Positions 35,012-45,847 of a stretch of DNA of 64,000 nt are shown in pieces. Source of the DNA: Gibbula magus (lineage: Eukaryota > Mollusca > Gastropoda > Trochida > Trochidae); NCBI GenBank assembly GCA_936450465.1, contig OW388305.1, positions 43,279,506-43,343,505 of the forward strand, read 5' to 3'. Below the pieces are notes generated by a model, which saw nothing but the letters and a program-made list of their open reading frames with translations, had not been told where the DNA came from and ran no database searches. Both the position numbers and the translations under genes were made by a program. Each line of letters opens with the position of its first letter. The first letter of the stretch is position 1.

Positions 35012-38000
35012 CTAAATGGATGATATTGTATATATCGATAAAAGATAAACACAAACAGACACGAACTATACTAATGACTTCCACTGGCTTCCTGTCAAAT
35101 CAGAACTAGAGTCATTGCCTCTGTAGCTCGTCAGGCTATCAGGCTTTAAACAATAAACATAAAATTCTAAACTCTATCATCCATAGCACCTGTGACCGAT
35201 TTTTGGGTGACAGGGTTACCAAATCTACAATTTAGAATTCACATTGGCCAAGGAGTATGTACACAACATTTCAGCTTTCTAGAGATTGCTGTACTGGAGA
35301 AGAAGATGAACATTGTTGTTTTAGCTCATGACCCCTGCGACTAAATTTTTGGGTCACAGGGTCACCAAATTTACTATTTAGAATCCCCATTGGCCATGGA
35401 GTTTGCACATAAAATGTAAGCTCTCTAGGTTCGCCGCTCTTTGAGATGGAGTCGAAAAAGTCGAAAGGGTTTTTTTTTGTGCATATTATGTTTTCTCAAA
35501 TTTGCCATTTAGTATTAAAATTTATACAATATATTGGTACGTTAATGGGTAAAACATCTCATTACATGACCCGAAAAGCCTTATCCATAAAAGTATATTT
35601 AAAAAAAACAGTTATCCGTATTTGAAGAAAATTGTGCGACGTATAAAGCGAGAGGTATGTGAGAGGTAGATGTGTAGTTCTCAAGAGACTGCGAGAGTTC
35701 AGACAGCAAGATGGTTGACCATTCCATCAATCTATCATATCTTATTACATATTTAACTGTTAAGGTATCACTACATCAATCAGATCATTAAATTGGCCAC
35801 TCGATGGAAAATTGACATGCATGGCTTAAACGAACCATGTACATTAGTTTTGGAACTATTTTTATTGATTCGGGAGAAGTATCTAGTCATTGATAACACT
35901 TATTTATATCATTGTGTGAACCCTTTATGTCAGTAAGAAAATCGTGCTACAGCGCCTTTAAATATAAATGATTTATTTACCTTGATCTGGATATTGCCCC
36001 GATGTTTCATGCGGAAAGTGCCGTGCTTCTTAAGAGAACTGTGGGTGGTCGAGCTAACGTGGATCTTATTCGCTTTAATAGATAAAATCACAATAATCAT
36101 AAACATAGGAAATACAGAGATATACATATCGCGAAGTTACAGGAAATACAATCATTCGTATTATTTAAATTGTCCTAGATCACACTATCTGCAGCATTAT
36201 ACCTTGTTGACCTTTATCGGGCAGAGTTTACAGGCGGGTTCGAACAGAGGATTAAAACGGTTGGAATCCGCTTGCCGGATCCTTCCGTATCCGCCCCAAA
36301 TGGGGCACATCCGGCAGGATCGGCAAGGATCCGACAAGGCGGATTCCATCCTTTTTTGTCCTGTGGAACTCACACCCTGAGAATCAGGCACCATCGAATA
36401 GCTAATATACAAGAGTTTATGCTTTTGCAGATAATATGATCCAAACAATGTAAATGGAATATGTTCATTTAAGAAAATGTATTTGCTAGCTTTGCGTTTA
36501 AGATTTCACAAGTGAGACTCTACGAAGAGCTTCATATACGCTTAGCATTGTATCTGATGATAGTAAGGATGATTGGTATTGAGCTTGGTTGAAATGGAGA
36601 ACGCTTGTATTTAGCTCCTTCTTCAAGTTGGTATAAATACTTACGTAATCCATAGCTCTTCATCCTAGACGCCGTGTTAACGGTGTCACCAAACAGACAG
36701 TATCTTGGCATGATCGTGCCTACTATACCAGCCATACACGGACCTGCAATATATCACAGATGGTGGGCATGATCGTGCCTACAATACCAGACAACACAGC
36801 CCCGGAGAATAGCATGAACTCTTCAAGAAAAGAAACGCAACAAAATTTGGGAACTGTGTGTGTGAACGAAACTGTTTGTCTTTAAATAATGTTAGTTAGG
36901 CTAGGCCTTGACAAATGAACATGTTGACCAAACGCACAAAACATGACATGTGTAAACCTCTGCCAGAAACGTTGAAAATTGCATAAACTTCACGAAAGTC
37001 ATGCTGCGTCCCATCAGCAACCGATAGAGGGAGCTGTTTTAGTATAACAATGTCAGATCCCTTACTGCACGTGCTTCAGTGACTTATCGAGACCAAAGAG
37101 AACATCAATGTCCCTCATTGTCCTCCAGATGATGTGATATTAACCCTATAAAACACTATCCCTTAGTTATTTTCTTGATACACGTGTCCAAGGACGCTTG
37201 CCGAATTTGGCTAATCCTTTCAAGATGACAAAAACCAAGAAGCAATAGACCAGCAACGTCTCTAGTCTGTTTCGAGGACCGTGTCCAACAATTAGTCCCA
37301 TTGCCGAGGCCCTACGGTGTCAGGTAGTGTCGGCAGCACGCGGTGGCCACAGGTTCTTAATGCAGCGACCTCTTGTGGACACTCACACACGTGTCTTCAC
37401 ATTTATCATGCTGAACGGATACGCGATTCATCAGACAATGTCTAATCAAACTTCTCAACCTGTATATTGTACTTTGTGTCACATGCTATTGGTCCCAACA
37501 GTAAACTTGTTTCTGTTGCGTTTCTTTTTCTGACGAGTGTATATTGACGGTGATATTGTGTCCACAATACCAACCATACACGACCCTGCTATGAAGTATA
37601 GATGCGAGGCATGAGAGTACCTACAATAACAGCCAACACAGACTCGCAATATAACTCGTATTGAAGGCGAGATCGTGCCTATTAAGCCAGCCACCTGCAA
37701 TATATCACAGATGGTAGGCATGATCGTGCCTACAATACCAGACAACATGGGCCTGAAATACAACGCATAAATGGATGGACCTGCAATATAACTTGACACG
37801 TACCTGCAATATAACGCATATAAACGGATACAGTATCATATATGGACCTGAAAGATGACGCATATATTAACCTGGAATATGACGCATATATGGACCTGGA
37901 ATATGACGCATACATGGACCTGCAATATGACGCATACATGGACCTGCAATATAACGCATATATGGACCTGCAATATGACGCATACATGGACTTGCAATAT

Positions 38001-41000
38001 GACGCATACATGGACCTGCAATATAACGCATATATGGACCTGCAATATGACGCATACATGGACCTGCAATATGACGCATACATGGACTTGCAATATGACG
38101 CATACATGGACCTGCAATATGACGCATATACGTAACAATGCCAGCCAAACACAGACCAGCAATATAACATTATATCATTAAAGGCGCAATCATGCCTACA
38201 ATACCAACCAAAAGGCATGTAATTTAGCACAGATGGTAGGCATGATCGTGCTTAAAAGTCAACCAAATGATCTATAATGATAAACACAAAGAAATGAATG
38301 GCTGAGGAGGCTGATGTACGTACAGTACCAACCAGCAGACATGCACTATCACACAGTTGGCAATCAAGAACCTTCCTTCATATAACTTCATTGATAGGCG
38401 TGCAATATAACCCAGAAAGTAGGCATTACCCTGACTACAAACCAACAGCCATGTGATTAAACACAGAGGGTCACTTTCATTAAAGTCTGATCGTCCATTG
38501 CAACCTTCTGGATCAGAGTACCTCCCGAAATGGATCATGTCACGTGACCTTTCACTCCAGCCAATCAGCGACAAGGCTAGGGAATCGACGGACGGTTGGA
38601 TTTCTGAGCGGGGCTGTAATTGGTTGAGCAAAGGAAGACATGACGCATGCCAAATAGGTGTTCAGCATTGAAGGTAGCAAGGCACGAGTGTTAAGTTCGA
38701 TCTGATCTTAATGAACTTGCACAGATGGTAGGTATGATAGTGACTCAGTTGTCTGCCAAGGAAGGACCTGCATAATAGAAGACGGCATGGACGTACCGCC
38801 AATATTAACATCATACATAATACAACACAGCCTCAGACTAGGATAAATCTTACCTACAATATTAACATCATACATAATACAACACAGACTCAGACTAGAA
38901 TAAAATCGTACCTTCAATAATACATAGATGATATCTGTCGTTTCTTAAACCATGTTTATTTCATCGAGTGAGGTAGAAAGTTTATAATATAATATATAAC
39001 TTTTCTACCACGAGATGAGATAAACATGGTATTACCCGAGGAAGGGTTTCATATGACTTTTACGAAACGAGTGTGATTTTTTATTGCCCGAGCGAGAGCG
39101 AGAGTTTTACTTTGCACGAGTTTCCTTAAAAATCACATGGCACACTTTCGAGTGTAATAATATCTTCACTGCCCATTTCATTCCACTTGATTCGCGTTAA
39201 AATAGTCAGGAAACGGCCCACTTCTCTTGTGACGGCAAACTATAGTGACGTCACGAACAATCGTTTTATGACGTCGAAGAAATACGGGAAGTCGCGGTCA
39301 AACAATGGTTGCTAGGCAAACGTCTTATGTGCACAGGTGTTCATATCAATAATATTAACTCGGTTATTTTCAACCATATGGGTAATAATACATAATACAG
39401 CACCGACTCAGACTAGGATAAATCGTACCTACAATATAAACATAATACACAATACAGAACAGACTTAAGCTAGGATAAATCGTACCTACAATATAAACAT
39501 AATACACAATACAGAACAGACTTAAGCTAGGATAAATTGTACCTACAATATAAACATAATACACAATACAGAACAGACTTAAGCTAGGATAAATTGTACC
39601 TACAATATTAACATAATACACAATACAGAACAGACTTAAGCTAGGATAAATCGTACCCACAATATAAACATAAACACAATACAGAACAAACTTAAGCTAG
39701 GATAATACACAATACAGAACAGACTTAAGCTAGGATAAATCGTACCTACAATGTTAACATAATACACAATACAGAACAGACTTAAGCTAGGATAAATTGT
39801 ACCTACAATATTAACATAATACACAATACAGAACAGACTTAAGCTAGGATAAATCGTACCTACAATGTTAACATAATACACAATACAGAACAGACTTAAG
39901 CTAGGATAAATTGTACCTACAATATTAACATAATACACAATACAGAATAGACTTAAGCTAGGATAAATCGTACCTACAATGTTAACATAATACACAATAC
40001 AGAACAGACTTAAGCTAGGATAAATTGTACCTACAATATTAACATAATACACAATACAGAACAGACTTAAGCTAGGATAAATCGTACCTACAATGTTAAC
40101 ATAATACACAATACAGAACAGACTTAAGCTAGGATAAATTGTACCTACAATATTAACATAATACACAATACAGAACAGACTTAAGATAGGATAAATCGTA
40201 CCTACAATGTTAACATAATACACAATACAGAACAGACTTAAGCTAGGATAAATTGTACCTACAATGTTAACATAATACACAATACAGAACAGACTTAAGC
40301 TAGGATAAATCGTACCTACAATATTAACATAATACAGCACATATCAATACTATATTTGTCACAGTTTACTGGTATCATCACAATAAAAAAATATCATTTA
40401 ACAGGTTGGACATGGCCATTGCCATGGAAGGATTGTGAATGGCGAATGCATGACACAAGAAGAATACTGATACACTTTATCTTACGTAGTCGAAAGTTCC
40501 ATATTAATATCCTATCAACACGAGCAACATCATTATACATGTCGGATACCGAAACTACTACTCCCAATTACATGGCCTATTAACCATTCCCAACCCCAAT
40601 ATGTCCTTTTGACTGTTGTAGATAAGTTTCCAAAATTATGTTTGACGAATTGATGCGCGCCAGTCGCAGTGCATTGTCCGGTCAGATATATCAGAAATTA
40701 CTACTTTCACTTTCTATCATCACCATCGACTGTCATACAATCTTAAATGTTTGGTAGCAGTGAGTACTACTCAATACAATCTCATACTTCTCATTTATAC
40801 CGTGTTGGCATATGTATAATCAATGGCTCTTTAAATTCAAAACAACATTACATTCGGTAAAAACGATCTGATAAATATTATGATTGGATAGATAAGATAG
40901 GAAAATAATGCGTACTCAAATTTGCCCGTTTGCCCTTCTTTTATTTTGCACATGTGACTCCTATAACATATTCCGTGGTTGATTACGATTTATTTTGGGC

Positions 41001-44000
41001 TATGGACAGTTCGAGAATTACAGCTGAAAACGTGAACGTCAAGTGGGTTTAGGGGCATCTTACCTGTGTTGATGCCTATCCTGAGTTGAATTAGGAGTTC
41101 CTTTGGAGTGGAGAAGTGTCGCTCGGACATCATTGTCAACAGATCTAGAGCCAGCGCGGACACTTCTGCCGAGTGACGGTTGCCGATACGGTTCGGTAGG
41201 CCTGTAGAATACATAAAGTGTCATCTCCTGATGTGGTGAAATACACATACTCGCTGTATTCATAGAATATGAGAATCAGAGTTATTAATGTTTAGTTTTC
41301 ATAATTATTTATGAATATACTTATTTGTTGTAAAACATATTTCTAAAATCATTTATATCAGTATGTTTGATGATAAACATGAACATGAACATGAACTAAA
41401 ACTGAAAACGGATAACTTTACCTATCTCAAAGGGACTCTAATTAGCGAGGACAATTGAAAGGGGATAACTTAACCATAAACTGGGAGAGTTAAAGGGAGA
41501 TAACTCTACTTGAAACGAGGACAATTGGAAGGGGATAACTTTACCATAAACTGGGATAGTTAAATTCAACCAGCCCCATTGAAGTTAGATAACTCTCCTT
41601 GAAGCGAGAACAAATAAAGGGAGGTCACTCTACCTGAAGCCACCATGTAGGAGTCATTGATCGTCTCCACCTTGTACACTTCGTGGTTGTCAAGTCGCTC
41701 ATCAATCGCTGTGTACAAACTGTTCAACAAACTGACGATTTCAAGGGGAGAGCACTCGGTCGATATTCTAGTAAAGCCGAATATATCGGAAAACATGATA
41801 GTCACTGACTTGAAGTACTCGGCGTCGACATCTTCTGCGTTCTTCAGTTTGTCTGCTACGGGTTTCGGAACCATCTGATATAACAAGCTGTCCGTTTTCT
41901 TCTTCTCTTTCGACAACTCCTTAGTTTTCTCAACTAGCGTGATGGCGTACTTCTGAATATCACTTGTAAGCGCTTCCACCGAGTAAATGACAAGCGGACA
42001 CATGAGGATGACCACGACTAAGAAGGTGGCGCTGATGATCAGGTTCTTCTCCTCTCCCTTGATGATCTCTTCCAGCTGACCGTTGATCATCATAGCAAGG
42101 TCCATCTGGATGACCAGCAGCGTGTCTAGATACAGAGTCATGTTGTCAAACCACCACTGACCCTTTGTGATGGACGGTACAATTTCAAGTGTATGTTGAA
42201 TTTCGAATCTGAATCTTTCAATAACAGCTGTTAGGTTTGTGCCGCTGCTCGTCACACCCTCCTGGAAGATCGGGTCGATGATTTTGGAGTACAAGACAGC
42301 AGATCTGTAATTGGCTTTGAAGACGTGAACTTTATTGTTATAGTTCTCATAGTCTGATTTGGTGATGAAGCCTCCACTGACGTAGTACACGGCTCCCAGA
42401 GCTCGCTCGATACCAATCTGTTCCATGCCAGTGACAATCTTCTGGTAAGAGACAAGGATCTTCCAAATAGACGCCATCTTGGATTCATTGATGGCGTCGT
42501 ACATCCATTCAACAAAGCGCTCGATGAGGAAGCTGTAGAACTCCATCTCCACGTATATGTCGAAGTTGCTAGGGTCCAGACTCTTTCTGTGCTCCTTGAG
42601 GAAATTGTGAAACGTTTCCTTTGAGTGGAAGACGGAGTTGACGTCATTTCGAACTGGCCAATCAGAAAGCTGATCAAGCGCCTGGTCTGTGAGAAGATAT
42701 TCATTCATAAGGAAAGTCTTTGTCTCGGGTCCGAGGATACTCAGATATAGAACCGACATGTCTCGCTCGCGCTGGATTCTATCCAGAAACTTACCTATCT
42801 CCACGCTGAACTTAACTGCATACTGCGTCTGAAAATGACAAATTTATTCAAATTTACAGACAAATTTATCCAAGAGTCAGTGCGATGATGGTAAAATGTT
42901 GCCCTTTTGCTGCAAAATACAATGTTTATCTGATACTTTTCCCACATTCTCTGGTTTTGAGATGATGGGTTCAACCATTACCTGTTCGATATCAGCCTTG
43001 CCCTGGATGCTATCTGACAAGCTGTACACTGTGAATGCCCACAGCCCCATGATGGGGAGTAGAGTTAGAGCTAGGATCTTCAGGAGCTGCAAGCGTTTAC
43101 CCGAGTCTGTCAGGGGCTCTCCACGGCACATTCCCACTGCAAGAGGACCAACGTTATAACACATGTCAAGTTAAGTTTAACTTGGTCAAACTCCACTAAG
43201 ATTTCAACTAAACTTTTGCATGTGCACATATATACATATAGAGGATATTACATGGTGTCTGTGTCACACTATGACACAGGGCTTGAATATTGATATTTGC
43301 CGAGCGAGAGCGATATATATACCGATATTCAGGTACGAGGCTTTTACATGTGACACGCATTTAATGTTCTATGTATTATAAAGTCATATTAAGGGAAATT
43401 CGCAAATTTACTTTCAAGTATAGTGTGGCGCCGTCACTGCATTTAGAGCGCAGCGTCATAAACAAATTCTGACGTCATAACATTCACCATGATAAAGTGA
43501 TATTTTGTCCTAGAACATCATAAGAAAAATAACAACCCCGATTACCCTCACGTACATCCGAGAAACCAAACGTAACATATGAGAACAACCGAAGGTAGTT
43601 CAGGTGATCTGACTGATGTAACGATGCCTAAACACTCGTTTATATTTTTTTAATATAGCACAATGATGGAATGGTCAAACATGTCTGTCTGAACTCTCAA
43701 CATCTACAAATATACCTTTCACATTGAAGAGTTCCACAAAATTATCGCTATGGATACGACTTATCGAATTGTGTGATGTGATGTTTTACCCTCTAACGTA
43801 ACAATATATTTTTTAAACTTAATAATAAATTGAAAATTAAAGAAAATGAAATTTGCAAAAAAACGTGCTTCAGCGCCTTGAACATATCCAACGGATAGTG
43901 TAAGAGATTAACCCTTGGTATATTCTTATCAGCAACAAGACAGGATCCCCCATGCCATTAGAACTTCTCGAGGCTAAACATTGGTTATAACAACTACTGG

Positions 44001-45110
44001 GGTAACGGGTTTAAGTAAGGATCTTCATGAATCATTTGCGCTTCCTTCGACGCATCCCCACCTCAAGAGGAGAAAGGTTGTGATTAGGATGGATAAACAG
44101 TATTAAACACCATTGTCATAGTAACGTAATAAACTTGAAATGATGGTGTATCATAGAAAAATGTTACGACGTCACATTTTTTCTAGAATTTTGAATTCTG
44201 ACCAATCTATGAACATTTCAAAACCTTCGGTAGAACATCCTTATTGGACACATGTCCTGCTATATTTACGAGACCTGCCCCTAAAGGTAATGCCCCATGA
44301 TTTAAGCTCCGGCTCGTAAACATTGCATGACACGTACATTTGTATACCCATAATCCCTGATATATAAAATGTAATATGAAAAAAAAAACACGCCAATAAC
44401 AATAAGGATTCAGCCTTATGGCTGAATCCTTAAAGGGAAAGTTCTATCACCGATCTATCGACAGCATCCGCCATCTTGGATTTTTGACATTTCTTGAAAT
44501 GAAAACACGCTATAAATTTACTCAATTTAAATTTTTTGTAATAATAAAACATATTCACTGATAGAATATTCACATAGTAACAAATGACGTATCATAAAAC
44601 TAATAAACACTATGCTGTTAGGTCGTAGCGATGTTTTCCCCACTCGCAGTGCCGATGAATGGCTTCAATTCTCATTGTTTTTATTTTTCAACAAATGTGC
44701 GCTTGTCTTTATCAAGTTGTGAAATGTAAAGTTATCAAAGTATTAACTTCATTAATATATTTCAGTTTGACGATGTTTTAATCATATATATTAATAGCAT
44801 ATATGTGTAAACGGGAATATCCTCTGGAATTTCGTTTCCACAAAAAATACCCCGATAGAACCCTCCTTTTAATGAACGAACTCGTAGACTCCTTTAATAG
44901 AATGGTATTACTCGGTGATTGTTTAGTATCTAATAGAGAGCCTTTTGTTCACGTGTAGTAAGTAAGGGCTGTACTAACGTATCATCTCCTTCTTCCCCGT
45001 CTGTGGGTGCATGACGTCAATGATCTCCTGGCTGTTCAGACTCTCCGAGGACATCCTGCGAAGTCGGGAGTTGACGCTCATCGGCGAACCCTGATTGTTG
45101 TTCGGGGACT
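34769..45110 (-). CDS. Gene B: NIT-domain membrane guanylate cyclase
   Basis: Seven exons on the minus strand join in frame: 45110-44979, 43136-42982, 42828-41634, 41201-41064, 36743-36645, 36072-35981, 35011-34769. From the ATG at 45081 this gives 674 aa. Layout: short N-terminus, TM1 (about 52-72, [19 protein letters not shown]), NIT domain (about 87-345), TM2 (about 348-373), linker helix [19 protein letters not shown], cyclase domain (about 430-600), acidic tail. Active-site residues visible: D434 (MFSDIFGFT), E474 and D478 ([10 protein letters not shown]), C546 (PRYCLFG), N553 and R557 (DTVNTASRM). It should therefore convert GTP to cGMP. The usual KVETIGDAY is KVETINDSY, a conservative change beside the metal ligand. 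It differs from A and C in having the NIT, TM2 and first cyclase segments in one 1195-nt exon and a private 153-bp intron. Exon 1 begins at an acceptor, so an upstream exon is likely. Confidence 0.85.
35203..35430 (+). repeat. Two diverged direct repeats in intron 6 of gene B
   Basis: Two units of about 95 bp share TTTTTGGGT(G/C)ACAGGGT and ACCAAAT(C/T)TAC(A/T)ATTTAGAAT. Dispersed repeat of unknown type. Confidence 0.5.
35470..35962 (-). mobile_element. MITE family 1 copy beside gene B exon 6
   Basis: The right end is CGTGCTACAGCGCCTTTAAA; the left end is degenerate. The interior is recognisable by GGTACGTTAATGGGTAAAAC and CATGGCTTAAACGAACCATG. It ends 18 bp from the exon 6 donor (minus strand). 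Confidence 0.55.
35981..36072 (-). CDS. Gene B exon 6
   Basis: 92 nt, as in gene A exon 8. With the split codon it reads [20 protein letters not shown] then [11 protein letters not shown]. The acceptor is TATTAAAG; this choice gives the same phase, length and Pro as the gene A exon. Donor AAG/GTAAAT. Confidence 0.8.
36263..36347. repeat. GC-rich 85-bp hairpin in gene B intron 5
   Basis: GGAATCCGC at the left end pairs with GCGGATTCC at the right. Inner arms CTTGCCGGATCCTTCCG and CGGCAAGGATCCGACAAG pair with one bulge. The tip is GCCCC-AAAT-GGGGC. Confidence 0.75.
36645..36743 (-). CDS. Gene B exon 5 (catalytic Asn/Arg)
   Basis: 99 nt. It encodes [18 protein letters not shown] then [14 protein letters not shown], with intact guanine-binding Cys and transition-state Asn and Arg. 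Acceptor ATATTGCAG/GTCCGTGTATGG; donor TTAC/GTAAGT. The acceptor and first 30 bases of this exon recur many times in the intron upstream. Confidence 0.9.
36760..36800 (-). repeat. Nearest duplicated start of exon 5
   Basis: On the minus strand, TCTGGTATTGTAGGCACGAT followed by CATGCCCACC repeats the start of exon 5 (CTGGTATAGTAGGCACGATC) directly upstream of the true acceptor. Further copies occur near 37545-37580, 37665-37690, 37715-37745, 38190-38220 and 38233-38260. Confidence 0.75.
36826..37535. mobile_element. MITE inserted in gene B intron 4
   Basis: The ends AAGAAAAGAAACGCAACAAA and TTTCTGTTGCGTTTCTTTTT are inverted repeats. It separates the nearest exon-5-like duplicate from the others. 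No transposase frame. Confidence 0.6.
37758..38135 (-). repeat. 24-bp array copying the exon 5 acceptor
   Basis: About 14 units, 12 of them regular, of GTATGCGTCATATTGCAG plus GTCCAT on the minus strand. Each contains ATATTGCAGGTCCATGTATG, which differs from the true exon 5 junction ATATTGCAGGTCCGTGTATG by one base. Read in the exon 5 frame each unit gives GPCMRHIA, and the real exon begins (G)PCMAGIV. The 24-bp period keeps all frames open, so the protein-like translations are by-products. Confidence 0.9.
38780..38935 (-). repeat. Diverged leading units of the 57-bp array
   Basis: Two to three units of about 60 bp (CAATATTAACATCATACATA, CAGACTCAGACTAG) are early-diverged relatives of the array at 39395-40345. 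A non-satellite segment separates them from it. Confidence 0.65.
38936..39380. mobile_element. Insert splitting the 57-bp array
   Basis: Non-satellite DNA with a foldback at its left (CATGTTTATTTCATCGAGTG near 38952 against GATGAGATAAACATGG near 39015) and several TGACGTCA-like sites. Similar sequence occurs at 62760-63085 in gene C intron 5, so this is probably a dispersed element. Confidence 0.45.
39395..40345 (-). repeat. 57-bp array in gene B intron 4
   Basis: About 17 units of 57 bp. On the minus strand each reads as 19 residues including [14 protein letters not shown], so open frames up to 234 residues appear. From about 39720 two variants alternate: CGTACC with AATGTTAAC, and TGTACC with AATATTAAC (plus-strand spelling). 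This is a 114-bp higher-order unit. The unit resembles exon 5 of the same gene around GTAGGCACGATCATGCC. Confidence 0.9.
40346..41063. other. Gene B intron 4, part next to exon 4
   Basis: Non-coding, no repeats recognised. Confidence 0.4.
41064..41201 (-). CDS. Gene B exon 4
   Basis: 138 nt. It encodes [20 protein letters not shown] to QLRIGINTG, matching gene A exon 6 in length, phase and position. Acceptor TTCTACAG, donor ACAG/GTAAGA. Confidence 0.9.
41400..41640 (-). repeat. Tandem copies of the exon 3 donor of gene B
   Basis: The donor context GCTTCAGGTAGAGTGACCTC plus CCTTTA is followed on the minus strand by GCTTCAAGGAGAGTTATCTA and then TTTCAAGTAGAGTTATCTCC plus CTTTAA. These are three diverged units about 65-95 bp apart, with interspersed TTATCCCCTT. 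Confidence 0.6.
41634..42828 (-). CDS. Gene B exon 3 (NIT, TM2, first catalytic half)
   Basis: 1195 nt, intronless where A and C have three introns. It reads [62 protein letters not shown]2 and the DIFGFT and [10 protein letters not shown] motifs. Together with exon 2 it is 1350 nt against 1338 nt for A exons 2-5, so content is conserved. Phase 1 donor. Confidence 0.9.
42982..43136 (-). CDS. Gene B exon 2 (TM1)
   Basis: Acceptor CCTCTTGCAG. It encodes [18 protein letters not shown] and TM1, ending ADIEQ at a CAG/GTAATG donor in phase 0. [12 protein letters not shown] parallels [12 protein letters not shown] of gene C. The 153-bp intron after it sits 19 codons upstream of the site used in gene C. 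Confidence 0.85.
43137..44428. other. Gene B intron 1, part
   Basis: Non-coding. A family 1 MITE remnant at about 43580-43885 ends CGTGCTTCAGCGCCTTGAA. At 44404-44431 a perfect 12-bp-arm hairpin (AAGGATTCAGCC-TTAT-GGCTGAATCCTT) abuts the next MITE. Confidence 0.45.
44429..44872. mobile_element. MITE family 2 copy in gene B intron 1
   Basis: TTAAAGGGAAAGTTCTATC at the left and GATAGAACCCTCCTTTTAA at the right form inverted repeats. The interior carries GTGTAAACGGGAATATCCTC, shared with the copies at 1359 and 6113. Confidence 0.75.
44979..45110 (-). CDS. Gene B first recognised exon
   Basis: It follows acceptor TTTGCAG and encodes [20 protein letters not shown] to GKKEMI, phase 1 donor ATAC/GTTAGT. 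The pattern [15 protein letters not shown] matches the [20 protein letters not shown]-terminus of gene C. The first ATG in frame is at 45081; because the exon has an acceptor and an open frame before that ATG, translation may start in an unseen upstream exon. Confidence 0.7.
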
Positions 45111-45137
45111 CTGCAAACAAAAGGATGTGCGAACAAC

Positions 45138-45347
45138 CTACCCAACTTCCCAATGCATAACTCTTGCCAGTCTCCATCACTGGCTGATTTAGGTCTTGCA
45201 TTATTTCCTTAAGATCTCTGTGCTTGGAAATCCGGGCCCACTATGCAGCGATTCACTATCTAAGCACAACAAAGCGAGGGAAATACTGCAAGTCTTAAAT
45301 CAGCCAGCAATGGAGACTGGCCAGAGTTGTGCCATGCGTCTGGAATG
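45138..45347. mobile_element. MITE family 4 copy before gene B exon 1
   Basis: Shares CCAACTTCCCAATGC, CTGGCTGATTTAGG and AAATCAGCCAGCAATGGAGA with the element at 6752-6978, with the same foldback plan. It ends about 30 bp from the exon acceptor. Confidence 0.65.
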
Positions 45348-45461
45348 TGCATCTTACCAAGAACAACTGCTATTCCTGGGAAATGTCTGGATAATGGGTG
45401 CCACCGTTACAGCTGAACATGAACCACTTCCTTTGAAATATTATTGATTTAATCTTTTAAA

Positions 45462-45462
<1 letters not shown>

Positions 45463-45493
<31 letters not shown>

Positions 45494-45500
45494 GGGGGGG
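45463..45500 (+). repeat. Long poly-G tract
   Basis: A run of more than 30 G interrupted by a single T. It could form a G-quadruplex or be an unstable homopolymer. Confidence 0.85.
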
Positions 45501-45847
45501 ATTTTTTAGAGATGTAATTTTTTCATTGGAACTTATTGAAAACTTATGTAAGGGGATAAATAGGATCTCATCCTCGTGTCTTCTGATATGAAATATATCA
45601 ACACTCGGCAAGCCTCAGATATTTATAACTTTTATCAACTTTGATATCAGAATACACTTGTTGAGATTCTTTTCAATATATGTTTGTGAAATGCGCAAAT
45701 GATGACTAATACTGGTATTACATATCATGTGTTATCGTGCTTTCCGGTGGTAGACAGGTGCGGAGTCTTAAAACGACAGAAAGAAGCATCGTAAATTACA
45801 TCGAGTTTTTACACTCACTTTTGTAAAATGTCATCTGTAGAGTCATA

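Noticed and set aside
34706..35023. 105-codon plus-strand frame
   Set aside because: Antisense shadow of the gene B last exon, which has the [10 protein letters not shown] signature.
37730..38230. Possible repeat protein (MRHIAGPC or MDLQYDAY units)
   Set aside because: A 24-bp array open in nearly all frames; intronic and explained by amplification of the exon 5 acceptor.
39300..39320. X-box-like GTTGCTAGGCAAAC
   Set aside because: It lies inside a dispersed insert within an intron of gene B and deviates from the consensus at the last positions.
39370..40340. 234-residue repeat protein frame
   Set aside because: A 57-bp array with a period divisible by three; it has no start context, and similarity to exon 5 explains the NIVGTI peptide.
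25341..40345. CRISPR array
   Set aside because: Units are contiguous with no unique spacers, and the window is eukaryotic.
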